Positions 13,893-26,476 of a stretch of DNA of 64,000 bases are shown in pieces; the stretch's first letter is position 1, and each line of letters starts with the position of its first letter. A program made the translations under genes and the position numbers. The DNA is from Rotaria macrura. Taxonomy: Eukaryota; Rotifera; Eurotatoria; Philodinida; Philodinidae. The notes under the pieces were generated by a model that worked only from the letters and a program-made list of their open reading frames with translations, was not told the DNA's origin and did no database searches. The stretch spans positions 1 to 64,000 of the forward strand of contig OENT01000494.1 in NCBI GenBank assembly GCA_900239685.1, given 5' to 3'.

Positions 13893-16800
13893 TGAGTACT
13901 TGTAATATTTTCCTCTCCATTCATCGAAACATAAATACACGATTAAATATATTTTAGTTTAACATAAGCAGTTAAAAGTGAAAAGCTTTCTACTTATGTC
14001 TTATAACGAAGATATTTTTAGTAGCTAAGATATTTATGTAAGAAACAATTTTTCTTCGATATTATAGATTTACTACGATTGAATAATGATTGGATTTAAG
14101 TTTTAAAGATTGTCCTACATCCTGAAAATGAAGTTGATCCATCAAAAAACGAGACCATCAAGTTTCTTATGATGATGAAGGAAAACATGTTATAAAATTA
14201 CAGCGTATCATAATAATGTCATCTACTTTGCAAAGTAATTTATATTAGGTATCGTGTGAATAAGAATAACTTGTAAAATAAAAGTACTATAGCAACATAT
14301 TTGATTGTTTACAGAACAAGATTTCGTTTTTCTAGAGTCATGTTCTTTTACCTTTCTCAATGATGCAACATGTTCGTGAGACACATTGTCCGATTTCAAG
14401 GTAGATGATGTTCATCGTAAAATGTTTTGATTATTATTATTATTATTAAAATAAAAAGTACACTAAGCTTCGGATTAGTGATTGTCACCTAGAGTTAAGA
14501 TTTTCCTGAAATTTTTCGCTCATATTTGTTCTAAAATAAGCATTCAGTTAAGTCTGCCCTCGTTCATTGTTAGAATTCATATTTTTCAACGTACTTTTAT
14601 ACTAGTCACAATGATTTTTGAACTAATGATGCTGACGTTCGAATTAGAAAAATGATGCCTCGTTAAACCATATAAGTTGGATTACATTTTTTAATTATAC
14701 TTATTTAGATAATTAAATACAAATCTTTATCTTTGAACAATCTCTACAGTTCTTATTTTGCAAAACAAAAAGTACCCTTATGTAAGGTAGAACATATTGT
14801 AAATTGTATGTCAGATATTTTCAAAAGAAAAATTTGAAAAAGAAAACTAACAAATAGATAAATGAACAACGATTTTTTCCTTTTTCTATCGCACATGGTC
14901 ATGTCTTCTTAATCTTAGAAGAATTATAGAATATATCTTTTTTTCCCCCTTAATCACTATGATATAGAATAAATATGTTGATATAAAAGAAGCGAAAAAG
15001 ATTAGTAAAATACACTGTAGCGAAGGGCACAATCACTCTTCAGCATCCATAGATACATGTAATTTGATGCCATACGGTGAGAAAAAAAGAAAGAAAATTT
15101 TAAGTAGTGTGAAAAAGAAAGAAAGTAAAACAAAATAACGACACTACGAACACTATTTCATCGTGGCGCGAAGGCAAGTTTTCAATTGTAGCAATGTCTT
15201 TCTTGCTAAACTATCTAGAGAAATGTTTCTTTTGTTTTTGAAAATTATTTTAAGTGTTTACCTATTTTAAAATAGGAAAAAAGACAAAGAAAGCCTGGGA
15301 CGTTGAAAGCCCATTAGTGAAACGAGTCAACTAAATCATATAGAAGGATGACCGAAATATTTAAGTATGTTTGACAAAACTCTACATAGACATTTGTTAA
15401 CAATGTATTCAATGAAATTGAATGGGTAGGATCTAATTCTATTGCATAAATATATTTTTACAATAGTTTCTTTTTATTCTAAGAAGAATAAAAAAAAAGT
15501 ATCAAATCATTTTACTAAGCATACACAGTTCATTCTCCGATGAATATATATTACAAACATTGATTTCTTTGCTTTTTCTCGATAGAACAAAATAAGGTAT
15601 GCACAGGCGCAGAATTATTTGAGAATAAATAAACAACCGAGTGAATAAAAGAATCTCGATATGATAGTAAACTTCTTTGATTGTACAAAGAATTTTAGTT
15701 ATGCTTCATAGACAAGTTTACAAACAATTCAATATGTTGTATCTATCATCAGTAAAGAAAGCAATGTTTAAAGAAAACAGAAGAATAAGGATATTGAGTG
15801 AGTTAGAGTTAGCCATAATTTTGAAGCTTTTAGATAACAAATAAAAAAAGACAGGATGATATCAAAATCTTCGAAAGATTAGATTAGACAACATCTTGTA
15901 AATGATAACATATGTGTTACGAACAGTCTTATATTTACCGAATTGAAGTTTGCTCGTAGTATCAAGGTTTATCAATGACAAAAGTACTTCTGTTTTGAAA
16001 GATGTTTTAGCTATGACAATGAAATCCGTAGTCTCATACATATTCTATTTCGTTTTATCTTATCATTTTTTTTTTATTTCAACGAAAAAAAAAACACATA
16101 AAAGCAAACATTCACTCTAGCATATAACAGTACAGAGGTCAGTCAGGTTTCAGTTGCGCTTCTTCTACGTACAAAATGCACTTGAAATCACAATGGAAGA
16201 TAATATATATATATATATGAAACTTGATAGATGCCCTTGAGTTGTGTAATCTTCATATATAAATAAAAATGTGAAAAAAGAGAAGCAAAGTTTTCCTTAT
16301 CATATGACAGTGGACACTAAGATAAGACCATTTGTTTTACATTCTCAAAAAAAAAAAAACTTGTGTAAGTAGAAGAAAAGATTCAACTTTTTCTTATGAT
16401 TATTTTCAATACAAAGTAATCAAAAGAATGAAGCTATTTTTTAGAAGAATAATAAACAATAGGTAATTGGATTAGTTGCATTTTCTTTGTTTGATTTTAA
16501 TTGACTTTTTCTACAAATAGAGCGTCTGAGATTTTTCATGACGTGCACCATCATATGTTTGAAAACTTCACCTACTATTTATTGATGACTGTAATGATTA
16601 TTTATTTTCTATTGCTGATTCGCAGAACTGTCTTCATTCTCAAGCGTTCTCTTTCTCATATAAATTTACTTTGCTGCTTCGTTTTCTCACAAATATATCT
16701 CTACAGTTATGTATGTATATACAACAATATGCACCTGTGTACATACACGAGTAGGCAAGGATTCGTATCTGTTTTAAAACAGTGACGATGATGACACAAA

Positions 16801-17220
16801 ACAGACACCTTAGCACACGCACACACACTCACCGGAAGTTATGTTCGTTTTCGTTATCAAAAAAATAGAAGTAGATAAAGTGGAGAGATGTCGTATTCGT
16901 TCACTTAAATCAGGTAATTATTCACTAATCGCTTTTGCAATTATAAGAAAGGAAGGACAATAAAGAAAAATTCAGAGGGAAAAAAAACAGTATTAACGAG
17001 TGCGCTCGATTGCAAATAATGAGAGATAGTATAGCTTTGTCTTTCCCCTTCATATGTGTATTCATTCATGCGAAACTGATACCATGACGAAATACATCAT
17101 TAGGTATCGCTTTAAAAATATTTCGATACGAAATATGCTGCACAGACGAATCCTTCAAATCGTCTTGATTGGCTAGTTATAACATACATATATGTTCATA
17201 AAGAGTATTGCCATTACCTA

Positions 17221-17265
17221 GTATTATTATTATTATTGTTATTATTATTATTATCATTATTATCG
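17221..17265. repeat. TTA microsatellite, imperfect
   Basis: About 14 ATT/TTA units with single-base interruptions (one TTG, one TCA). Confidence 0.85.
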
Positions 17266-19027
17266 ATATCATTTGTATTAAGATTAAAGCAAAACTTACT
17301 TTTGAAATCAAAAGGCAAATTATGTCATGTGGTAAGCTATCTTAATCTAAATATGTCAACGAGTAGTTTCATCGTTACAAATTACAATCATCATACAGTG
17401 CGAAGTAAAAAACTGTCTATCTATAAATGGGGTTCTTTCTTTTTGTAAATATATGCATATATATATATCGATGTGTTTCAATACATGATCGTCTTAAAAA
17501 GAACATTTATTTAAAAGACTAATGAGCAGACTGTTTAAAATAATAGTGATCGTGTCAAAAGAAAAATGCAAAATGATGTTGTACAGATGTGTTTTTTGTT
17601 TCATGTTTTAATATATCCTTGATAGTTAAGTGAACGAATACTTCGTCTTTTTTTATAGTTACACAGAAAAGTCTTTTGTTTACACATTCATTACTCATTG
17701 TTTCCATCTATTTGTATTTATGTTGCTGTTAGTATAACCTCGATAGCATGACGACAAATAGGTCGTCCCTCTCTGTCTTTCTTCTGAAGTATTTGAAATT
17801 ACTAACAATGAATAAACTGAAGCCTTTCAAAATAAAAGTGTTTACGTCCCGAAGGCTTTAGGTTATGAGTATTTTTCAGCAAAACTTATTTTTTTTTCAT
17901 TTTGACTATTTTTTTCGTCAACAAACGGAAAAAAAGCAACGACATATTTTTCTTTTGGGCGGATACTTACTAACTACTGCAATATGGGATCAAGTTTATT
18001 TCGGTAGATAGAATGATAGTGAGTTATATTTATCTTAGTTAAGTTGAATTTTTAATAGTATTTTTTTTTAACAGGATACTTTGTAAGAAAAGAAAAAAAA
18101 AAGACGAGAACATTCAATTGAGAGACTAAATTTAGCTGAACATTACTTATTTATCATTGATAACGATGCTTTTCCTTGATGTTTTCAAATTTAATTCTTC
18201 AAATTAAATGTGAAAAGATTTGTTCTGATATCTACATCATATATGACTATAATCAACAGAATAAAGAAAAATGAAATTTTTCAAGCAATTTTTAATTTAA
18301 TGTCCACAAAGATTCCATGCAATAATCTTAAGTATGTAAATTAGAAGAGAAAACCAGCAAATGTCTTCTTTTTTTTATTCCACCCCTTATATTCATGAAG
18401 TCATCATGTTTGTTTTTCTCGATAGAATTAATGTAGATTCAATTATTTGTAGGTGTGATTTAAAAAAGAAATTGAAATTGAAAAAAAAAAGCCGAAGAGA
18501 AAAATTTCAATTGTAATCAGATGCATCATTTCAGATAATAACAAATTCTTGCTTTTGAATGTTTACTTATCATTGTTATTCATTAAAAGAGAAAAAGAAA
18601 ATTAAGTAGACACTCTGAAGCCAAAATAAATATAACTCATCCGATGGCACCTTTCTTTTTTCTGCGTAAATAAAAATCATTTTTTTTTCAAGAAGAAAAT
18701 GAAGAAACAAAGTTCTGGAAGCTTTTTTTCCACATTAACAAATATTCATATATATATGTATATATTAGTTGATAGTAGTGCATTGAAGCATAGTAGCCGT
18801 AACCTTTGATATTATACACTATTAGTTTTTATTTCTGTAAGATCACAAAACGAAGTTTCACACCATATTTTATCGATTTATCAATGATAGAAAAACCAAC
18901 AACGTTTTAGTTGCAGATGTTCTTAGAGTGTAATTTTTTTCTCATCGTTTACACTTAAACGACTGTGTAAAAATCCCAGAGGCAACTTTCATGTTTTTTT
19001 GCTCTTCCGTGTCAATAAAAAGAAAAC

Positions 19028-19047
19028 GAGAGAGAGAGAGAGAGAGA
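19028..19047. repeat. GA microsatellite
   Basis: About ten GA units, purine on the plus strand. Confidence 0.9.
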
Positions 19048-20007
19048 ATGTAATAGTATTAACTAAAGAATAGGAGAATTCTTTTTTTTCTAATTCGATA
19101 AACATATACCGCGCATAGTTATCCTTTATTAAAAGAGGTTGGTTCTTTATCTTGCTTCTTTTTATCCTGACCCTATGGGTCCGTAAAAAAATCAACAAAA
19201 ATAGCAAGACGAGAAAAGGAGGACGGCAGGAAAATCTCCGACAAGTTGAAGAACAAGAACACCTAGTCAAGAAGTGAAACACGTGAGAGAAATTTTTCGT
19301 CCTTTCTTTTTTGTCTATTGCATACTATTAAATTGTCAAATAAATTGCGTCACGCTTGTTCATGTCGTTCATTCAATGAAAATTGTAGTAACATGTTCCA
19401 TTTAATGTCTACTAAAAAACATTTTTCTCTTCTCGTCTTCGTTCTGTTACTTGTTTAGTTCTTTTTTACTTCCTCCTTCTTTAGACAATCTAAAATGAGA
19501 AGAAAAAAAAAATGACGCCTAAAGAAAATTTTTCTTTCCTCTCTTTTTTTCTTCTTCTTGTTCTGCTCGTAATACTAGTACTTTTTTTTTACATATATCT
19601 AGAATTCTCTCGCGTTCTTTATTGCAGTCTCATTTCTTCAATCTTCTCTCGAGTTTTTTTAAAAACCTTAATGAACGATTGTCTGTCATCACATCATTTG
19701 AGAAAGAAAACACACGTTTTTGTGTCGTATTTAATTAATATGAACATTAGTTTTCTCAACAGATGATAACGAATGCAAGTACTAATAGAATAGTCGAACA
19801 TCTAAACATATTTTCTATTGATTATTATAAAAGACAACAATATCAACTGCACTATAATGAGATTGATTTAAATAAAACATCAGATCAACACGGTAAACAC
19901 CAAATACGTGACAATTAGACCAGATTAATTTGCATATTTGCTTATTCATATTATTATTAATACTAATCAACCGATTCATCTTTCTCAGACGTGCCGGTGC
20001 GCATATG

Positions 20008-20028
20008 TATATATATATATATATATAT
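20008..20028. repeat. TA microsatellite
   Basis: About ten TA units between two short GC-containing stretches. Confidence 0.85.
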
Positions 20029-21157
20029 GTTATTTTTTTCTGTTCAATTTTGAAATTGGAGTATTATAGGAAGAGAAGAGGACAAAATCTTTTTGGTGCT
20101 AAAAATGAAGTAATTTATTTAAGTTTTCCCATCTTTTTAGTTTCGTTCATCCGGAATACTTTTAAATCTCTAATTTTTTCTAGTCATTCATGCGTTTACA
20201 CGTAAGATCTTATGCTAGAGAATTCTTCTTTTTTTTTTTGTTTTTAATATCGTGAAAAGCTCTTGAGTTATATTCCTCAATAAAAATAAAACGGCACGGC
20301 ACGTCTCATCTTTATGATTATACAGTAGTAAAACAGTTTCTAATCGATCCCGTATTTATAATATAGATATATTTTCAATCTGTCAATAAAATCGGAAAGT
20401 TTCCATCCTTTAGAATGAGCATTATCGATAACAGCTATATTTATGTCAGGTATAATTGATAGCTAATGAAATCCAATTGCATTACTTTCTGGCTAAATTT
20501 AAACTTTCTTATCGTCAGCTTTCAATGCAGAAATAAATATATATTTATAGATTGTTCTGTAGAATAAAATATATCTTTGATTCTCTTAGGAAAAAACAAA
20601 CACGGCAAGCTTACATTTTGTTAGTACATAATTATAACTGAGATATATATATATATACTTCGACTTTACGTGTCGTTTGTTTTTTTTTATTCGATAGAGT
20701 TCTTCTTCTATCGAATTAGAAAAGTTTAAGAAAAAATTAAGTATCAAAAGAAAACGAATCAATTGGTATAAATAGAAAATCAAACGATGGTTTTGAGTAA
20801 CAATAAAAGACATATTGTAATTATCTTTTTGCCTTCGAAAAATATATCCCATAAATATGCATCTGCTACTCTTGTGTTTAAGTAAAATATCTCTAATTTT
20901 AAAAAGAAAAATTTATCTATTTATACGCCATATGTGTCAGTAGAGAAACAAGCTGATTTCATAATGTTGTATTTATAAACGTGATTTTACTCCTATTGTA
21001 AAGGATTGAAAGTGTCACAGAGAAAAGACTTACGGTCTTTTTCCTCTACCATTACTACTACTACTATTAGTAGTAACGAGGTATGTAAATATCTGATAAT
21101 GGTGTTTCTTTTTTTTAAAGTCTTCGTATATTAGTTTAAACGTATGAGAATAGAGTT

Positions 21158-24100
21158 TTGAAGTTTCTATTTTCTTTTTTGTTTTGTTTAGAAAAAAAAT
21201 TCCCAACCAATCCTAACGACGAAAACCCCGATTTCTATGTTGATAATTGTTTAGTAAAGTCACCCTATTCGATTAATAAGATTGATCAACCATTATTGAT
21301 TGTTCTCGATGAAGATGATATTTCGTGTGATGATGAAAATCAACAATTAAATGTATTAACAACAAACATTGATTCAACAGACAATCCGTCGAATAATGAA
21401 CGAGTCAAAAGCAACAATGTTCTGATTTGTAATTCATCTGACGGTAAGAAATGAATTATTTTTATATTGACAAAAAAACATAAAAAATTGATGTTCGTTA
21501 CTTTTTCTTTTCTAAAATAAAACTTGACAAGTAAATTTTGTTTTGGCTAATTTTAGGCAAAAACTCTGTAAAAAAATCACGAAATTCATTGAATATTATT
21601 ACGAATCCGTTGCGCAAATCGAAAATTTTTCGGTTTACTCGAAAATCTCGTTTACATCCATTACTACCCAATTGTAATCGTCAAATATCGAATAAATTCT
21701 TTCAAACATTTTTCATTAGTACAAATTTTATGCGGCAAACGCATTATCAACAAAGTCGAAATCATTTACTTGCACGACGTAAAAATTCGCATAAACCTGT
21801 TACATCGTCGACGATGACCAATAATAGTACGAATTCGAAAAGTCTTTCGTCTCTAAGCGAAAATTCGCATGGATTATCAACAAATGATTCAATTCTATCG
21901 AACATTTCCTTTGATAATGTAGCGAATATATTAACGATTTCACGTATGGGTTCAATATTTTATTGTTTAGAAGATTTATATACCAAAGTATTTTCGTCCT
22001 TATGTACATTGGATGAATTTATAAATTTACTATCGAAATCCGAACTTATTATTATTAAACAAGTCACATTATCAGAAAAGATATCTATCGAACAACAGAT
22101 ACCATCATTAAAAAAATCTAGTGATAATCGTTATCGTCTTATATCAATAAATTCATCAGATTATTTGGCTAAATTAAGACAGTCATTGACAACGTATATG
22201 AATCTAAGTTAGAAGTTATTTATGGACATATGTATAGTTGACTCATGAAAATTCTTCTTTTTGTATAGATGAAAATGAAAATCAGCAGCGTGAAAAAAAT
22301 ATCAATCAAATAATTGATGAAATGCGTAGCTATAGACGAACGCCAACACCTGTTCTATTGAAAGACAAAGGTAAAATGAGAATTCTTTCCCTTTTTCTGT
22401 TTGCTTACGCATGCATATGTTTATATTAAAACGAGGGTTTCTTTTTCTTCTGTTTTTTTTTCAGTTTCACATTCACCAATGGCTACGAAACGTCTGTCGT
22501 CGGATGACGATGACGACGACGACGATGAGCACGATGAAGAACCTCGAAAGCGTTTGAAAATCGTTACGAAAAAACCAAAACCGAATGAAACATCATCATT
22601 AGCACCGACCCAATTCGGCATATTCATACAATGCAATGGTCCTGTTAGTTGTAATATATTTTCAACAAATGAAACAGTTTCATCGACAACAACTGCAACT
22701 TGTGCAGAATCAACGACAACAACTACATCCACATCAACAGTTGCAACTACTGAATCGGAAATCATTTCGAAATCGATGATAATAAAAAAACAAAATGAAA
22801 ATACACACATGTATTTTGATAAATTTCAACATCAATATCAAAATATATCGAAATTAAATTTAAATACTGAACAACCGATTCAAAAAAATACAAATTTAAA
22901 TCGAATGAATTCACAAAAGTAAGAATAATGCACATTATTCATCAAATTAAATTTGATTCATCTGAAAAGAAAAACAGTATAATCAAACAGATTCTCTTGA
23001 AAACCCTAAAAATGCACAATGGTCTTTTTTGATTGCTTTTCAACTCGAAAGAACAAAAATAGAAGTCTTTTTCTTTTCCCAATTGTAAGTACAAGGAATC
23101 CTGGAGTGACTTCATCGTTGTACCCGTCAATATTTTGCTAGACTATTACTTAGTCCTACTGAATAAAACATGTTCAATTCTATAATTATGTCTGAGACAA
23201 TATGAAGAAAAACTGTAAATCTCTTAAGATTTCTAGACTAGAAAAGAAAACGATGTTGCCGTGTTTTCGTTGATCGAGTTTTAGAAATGATTTTGAAATT
23301 TTCTTAATCAATAAGTTTTTTTATTTTTTTTTCGTTTCGCTTTTATATAACAATGATACTTGTGAATAAAGTGTTACCGACTAAACTAGTTATCGACCTA
23401 CAAAACATAGTCCAGGTCAGCAAACATGCAAAGTTTAAAGCACTTAGGATTGACATAAAGTAAAAAAACAACACAATCTTCAAGCCTACAAGGCTTAATG
23501 CTATTCACCTTCAACGTAAATTCTATTAGCAAAAGTATTATTCAAAACAGAAAAAAAAGAAGAGAAATGCGTAGATTTAAAATATGATTGAAATCGATTG
23601 TTATTTTTCTTTGCTTTACAAATACATCGTTCGATGATTGATTCCATTTAGCACTTTCATGTAGTTGAATTCTCTTTTCTTCAAATTCTATCGAAAAATT
23701 TAACTTCATGATTTTCCAAGAAAACAATTACAAATAATCCATATTAATGATATAGTAAAATTAAATCAATATGTGTACTTTATCGAAAAATAATATTATT
23801 CAGAAATCTTCTAATGACATGTAAAATTTCTTGCCATAGCTCATAAATATCCAGCATAATAGAGACTTTCCTGTAATATTAATGAGATTTTTTTTTTCAT
23901 TAAAAAAACTAATAAATAATCCTTGCGCATTAAACAACAAATAATTTATTAACAATAACAATGCAATGTCATCGTATACTTTTAAGAATAGTTATTAAAT
24001 ATTAGTTTGTCATATCCCCAAATAAACAGATACATGCATGCAATAGTAATTTGCTAATCAAAAATAAAAATAACTACAATATTTTCCTTTCAGTTCAACA

Positions 24101-26476
24101 GATGGTACAAACATAAGTAAACCGTGTTCATCGTCATCTTCATCGTCATCATCATCATCATCGTCGTCGTCATCATCATCATCATCTTTAATGAATATGC
24201 CAAAAAAGTGGCGCATTCTTAATTCATATAATAATGATATAAATGATTCTTCAAATACAACAAAAGCTCATATACCAAGTTTGTCAACAAATCATTCACG
24301 ATGTTTATATCGTTCAAAATCGTTTACCTATAATCAACCACAAAATAGGAATCTTCTTCGTCGTTCAGCTAGTTTATCATTAATAACATCTTATAAAAAA
24401 GAAAATTTTCCAACAATAAAAACACTTCACGCAATTTATAATTCGAAATTCAGTATTAAATCAACAGCAGAACCTATTGATCTAACTGATGAAAGTTACT
24501 CAATGCCAATGATTGTTAATGTCGAAGAAAATGTTGAACTTGCTAATCAACGACATAAAATTAACAATAAAAAATCGGCTATAGTAAACAAACAAAAGTT
24601 ACCTGCGAACATTCCAACTTCACATTCTGAACAACATACACCTCCAACTATTATTTCACGTCCGATAAATCATGGACATAATGCAACAGTATTAACGAAA
24701 CCAGCACCTATTCATCATCCCATACCAGCTCCTTCTTATCGTTCATCACCATATGGTGTTTATCATCAAGAATCTTACGCATATCGTGAACAATCACAAA
24801 GTGTTCCACCATCGACGTCTATGCCACATGCATATTATCATCCAGCAGCAAATTTAAACAATGGGAATCTCTATCCATATTCATTTTCTTCTTCAATACC
24901 ATATCCAACTATGAAAAAGTCTAAAGAAATGTCTATTCCAAATGCATTTGATATGCAATCGAACTCAGTTACACCAACGCATTCATCATCATCATCATCA
25001 TCATCATCCTCAGCATCAAGTAATAATATCAATAATAATCTAGGATCATCGGTTGTTATGCCTATTGTTCGTAAGCCAAATTACTATCATCAACTAACAC
25101 CAGAACAACAAGCGTCCATTAAGATGCAGCCTTCACCACCAACATCACTGCCATGTCGATTACCTTGCTGTTTTCCACCATCTGCAATGCAATCACAACA
25201 TCCAACAGATAAATTAACACAACATGAGAGACTTATCTATCGGCAATATACAATGCCAACATCAACACCACAAACATTAAAACGCGATCCCTCACAAACG
25301 CCAGATATGCTAAATTCATCGCCATCCATGAATCGAAAGCAACGTCGTATTGATTCAATACCACCGCCACCACCACAGCCGCCATCGTCAACATCCTATT
25401 CACCTTATCCATCACCGAAATCATATTTTGTATCACCAGCACCACCATCTTCTTCATTCTCGTCAACATCAGCATCACCTTCATCACATTGGTCATCGGT
25501 TGCTCCTTCAACGGCAAATCCAAATATGAATCCATGTATGCGTTATCCATATGCACCGCCGCCACCACCACTACCATCGCCAAGTACACCATTGAATGGC
25601 ATTGCAGCACGTAAAATTGAACAGTATTCTCAACCACGTCGTCCCACACCAGTACAATCTCGAGGACCATCAGCAACACCTATTGTTGCACAAAATTCTT
25701 CAATATTAATAAGTCCACCAAATACACCACATGAATTAACATTACCAAATGTTCGTCCACGTAGTATTGATTTACAACGTGCAATCGTTGAACGTGGCTA
25801 TTGTGATATGGATAAATTGCCTAAACTAGTTGTACGACATACAAAAATATACGCACATAAATCGATTGATACGATGGGACAATTATTTCCAACATGGTTC
25901 AATGAACCTGATTACCGTTGTATACATTGTTTCCGTTGTGATCAAGTATTTACACCGCAACAATTTATGACACATGTCGATGATGAGCACATGCAAAATG
26001 ATCAACCAGTCAATATGACATCAATACAGTTGTTAAATTCGGAAAAAATGTCAGAATATAAAGTTGGATTGTAGGTTTTTACATATAAAAAAAACAAACA
26101 TTTTCTTTCTCTTCTATCGATTAATTTCTCATCATTTTAGATGGAATCAATTTTGTACAAATCTTACTGCCTATGCAAGGTAAGATAGAAGAAAAAATAA
26201 CTCATACGATTCTCATTTCTCTCCTCACGATGATTTCCTTACGAAAAAAAGAAAGAACATTCTCCCATCATTCATTAAATTCATGAAACCAACGGAAACG
26301 GCAACAAGTTTCGTTCAGGTATACTCAGAACTAATAAAAATACAAAAGCTATTTCTACTGCTCATGCTGCTAATGTAAACGAATTTACGTTAGGCTTGCT
26401 TAAAAATTATTTGAGTTCAAATGAAAAGAGCATTGAAATCATCATATCTCATTCATTACGAGATTCTTCCCAATAA
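21158..26476 (+). CDS. SKI/SnoN-family-like transcriptional regulator (DHD and SMAD4-binding-like domains)
   Basis: Seven exons join in phase: 21158-21443, 21557-22207, 22269-22370, 22465-22918, 24094-26070, 26141-26179, 26329-26476 (1218 residues). SKI/SnoN proteins are nuclear repressors that bind SMAD4 and dampen TGF-beta signals. Residues about 219-305 resemble the Ski/Sno/Dac domain: a G-x4-CL segment, a TLDEF helix and an RLISI-x3-DYL ending. Residues about 1053-1160 resemble the SMAD4-binding domain: RCIHCFRC, a histidine-containing FMTHVDDEH and a tryptophan just after the intron at 26071. The roughly 750 residues between are disordered, with poly-Asp, poly-Ser (a TCN tract at 24125-24187) and Pro/Ser/Thr-rich stretches. 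The first exon has an acceptor-like AG at 21190-21191, so the true start may lie further upstream. The last exon is uncertain; an alternative begins at 26603 and ends at 26645. AATAAA overlaps the proposed stop. Confidence 0.65.
22919..24093 (+). other. Large fourth intron of the SKI-like gene
   Basis: This 1175-base intron starts GTAAGAAT and ends in a pyrimidine tract plus CAG. It is far longer than the other introns of the gene (61-149 bases). The frames inside it on the minus strand carry no recognisable domain. Confidence 0.7.
24125..24187 (+). repeat. Coding TCN repeat (poly-Ser)
   Basis: About 20 consecutive TCA/TCG/TCT codons at the start of the fifth exon of the SKI-like gene encode a serine run. 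A length change in this tract would alter the protein in steps of one residue. Confidence 0.85.

Larger units (their letters stand above)
10600..21157. other. Gene desert of about 10.5 kb
   Basis: No exon-like segment was found on either strand. The region is dominated by A/T runs and simple repeats (TA near 13871, 16203, 20008; TTA near 17221; GA near 19028), and its open frames are short and rich in F, I, L, S and K. Just before the SKI-like gene, a good donor-like site follows ACGAG at about 21080, so an untranslated first exon of that gene may lie at the right end. An imperfect palindrome of TACTACTA type sits at 21052-21076. Confidence 0.5.

Noticed and set aside
22421..22810. 129-codon minus-strand frame with Val, Asp and Ser runs
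   Set aside because: It is the antisense shadow of the poly-Asp and Thr/Ser-rich coding exon of the SKI-like gene.
25233..25679. 148-codon minus-strand frame
   Set aside because: Antisense shadow of the long Pro/Ser-rich exon of the SKI-like gene.
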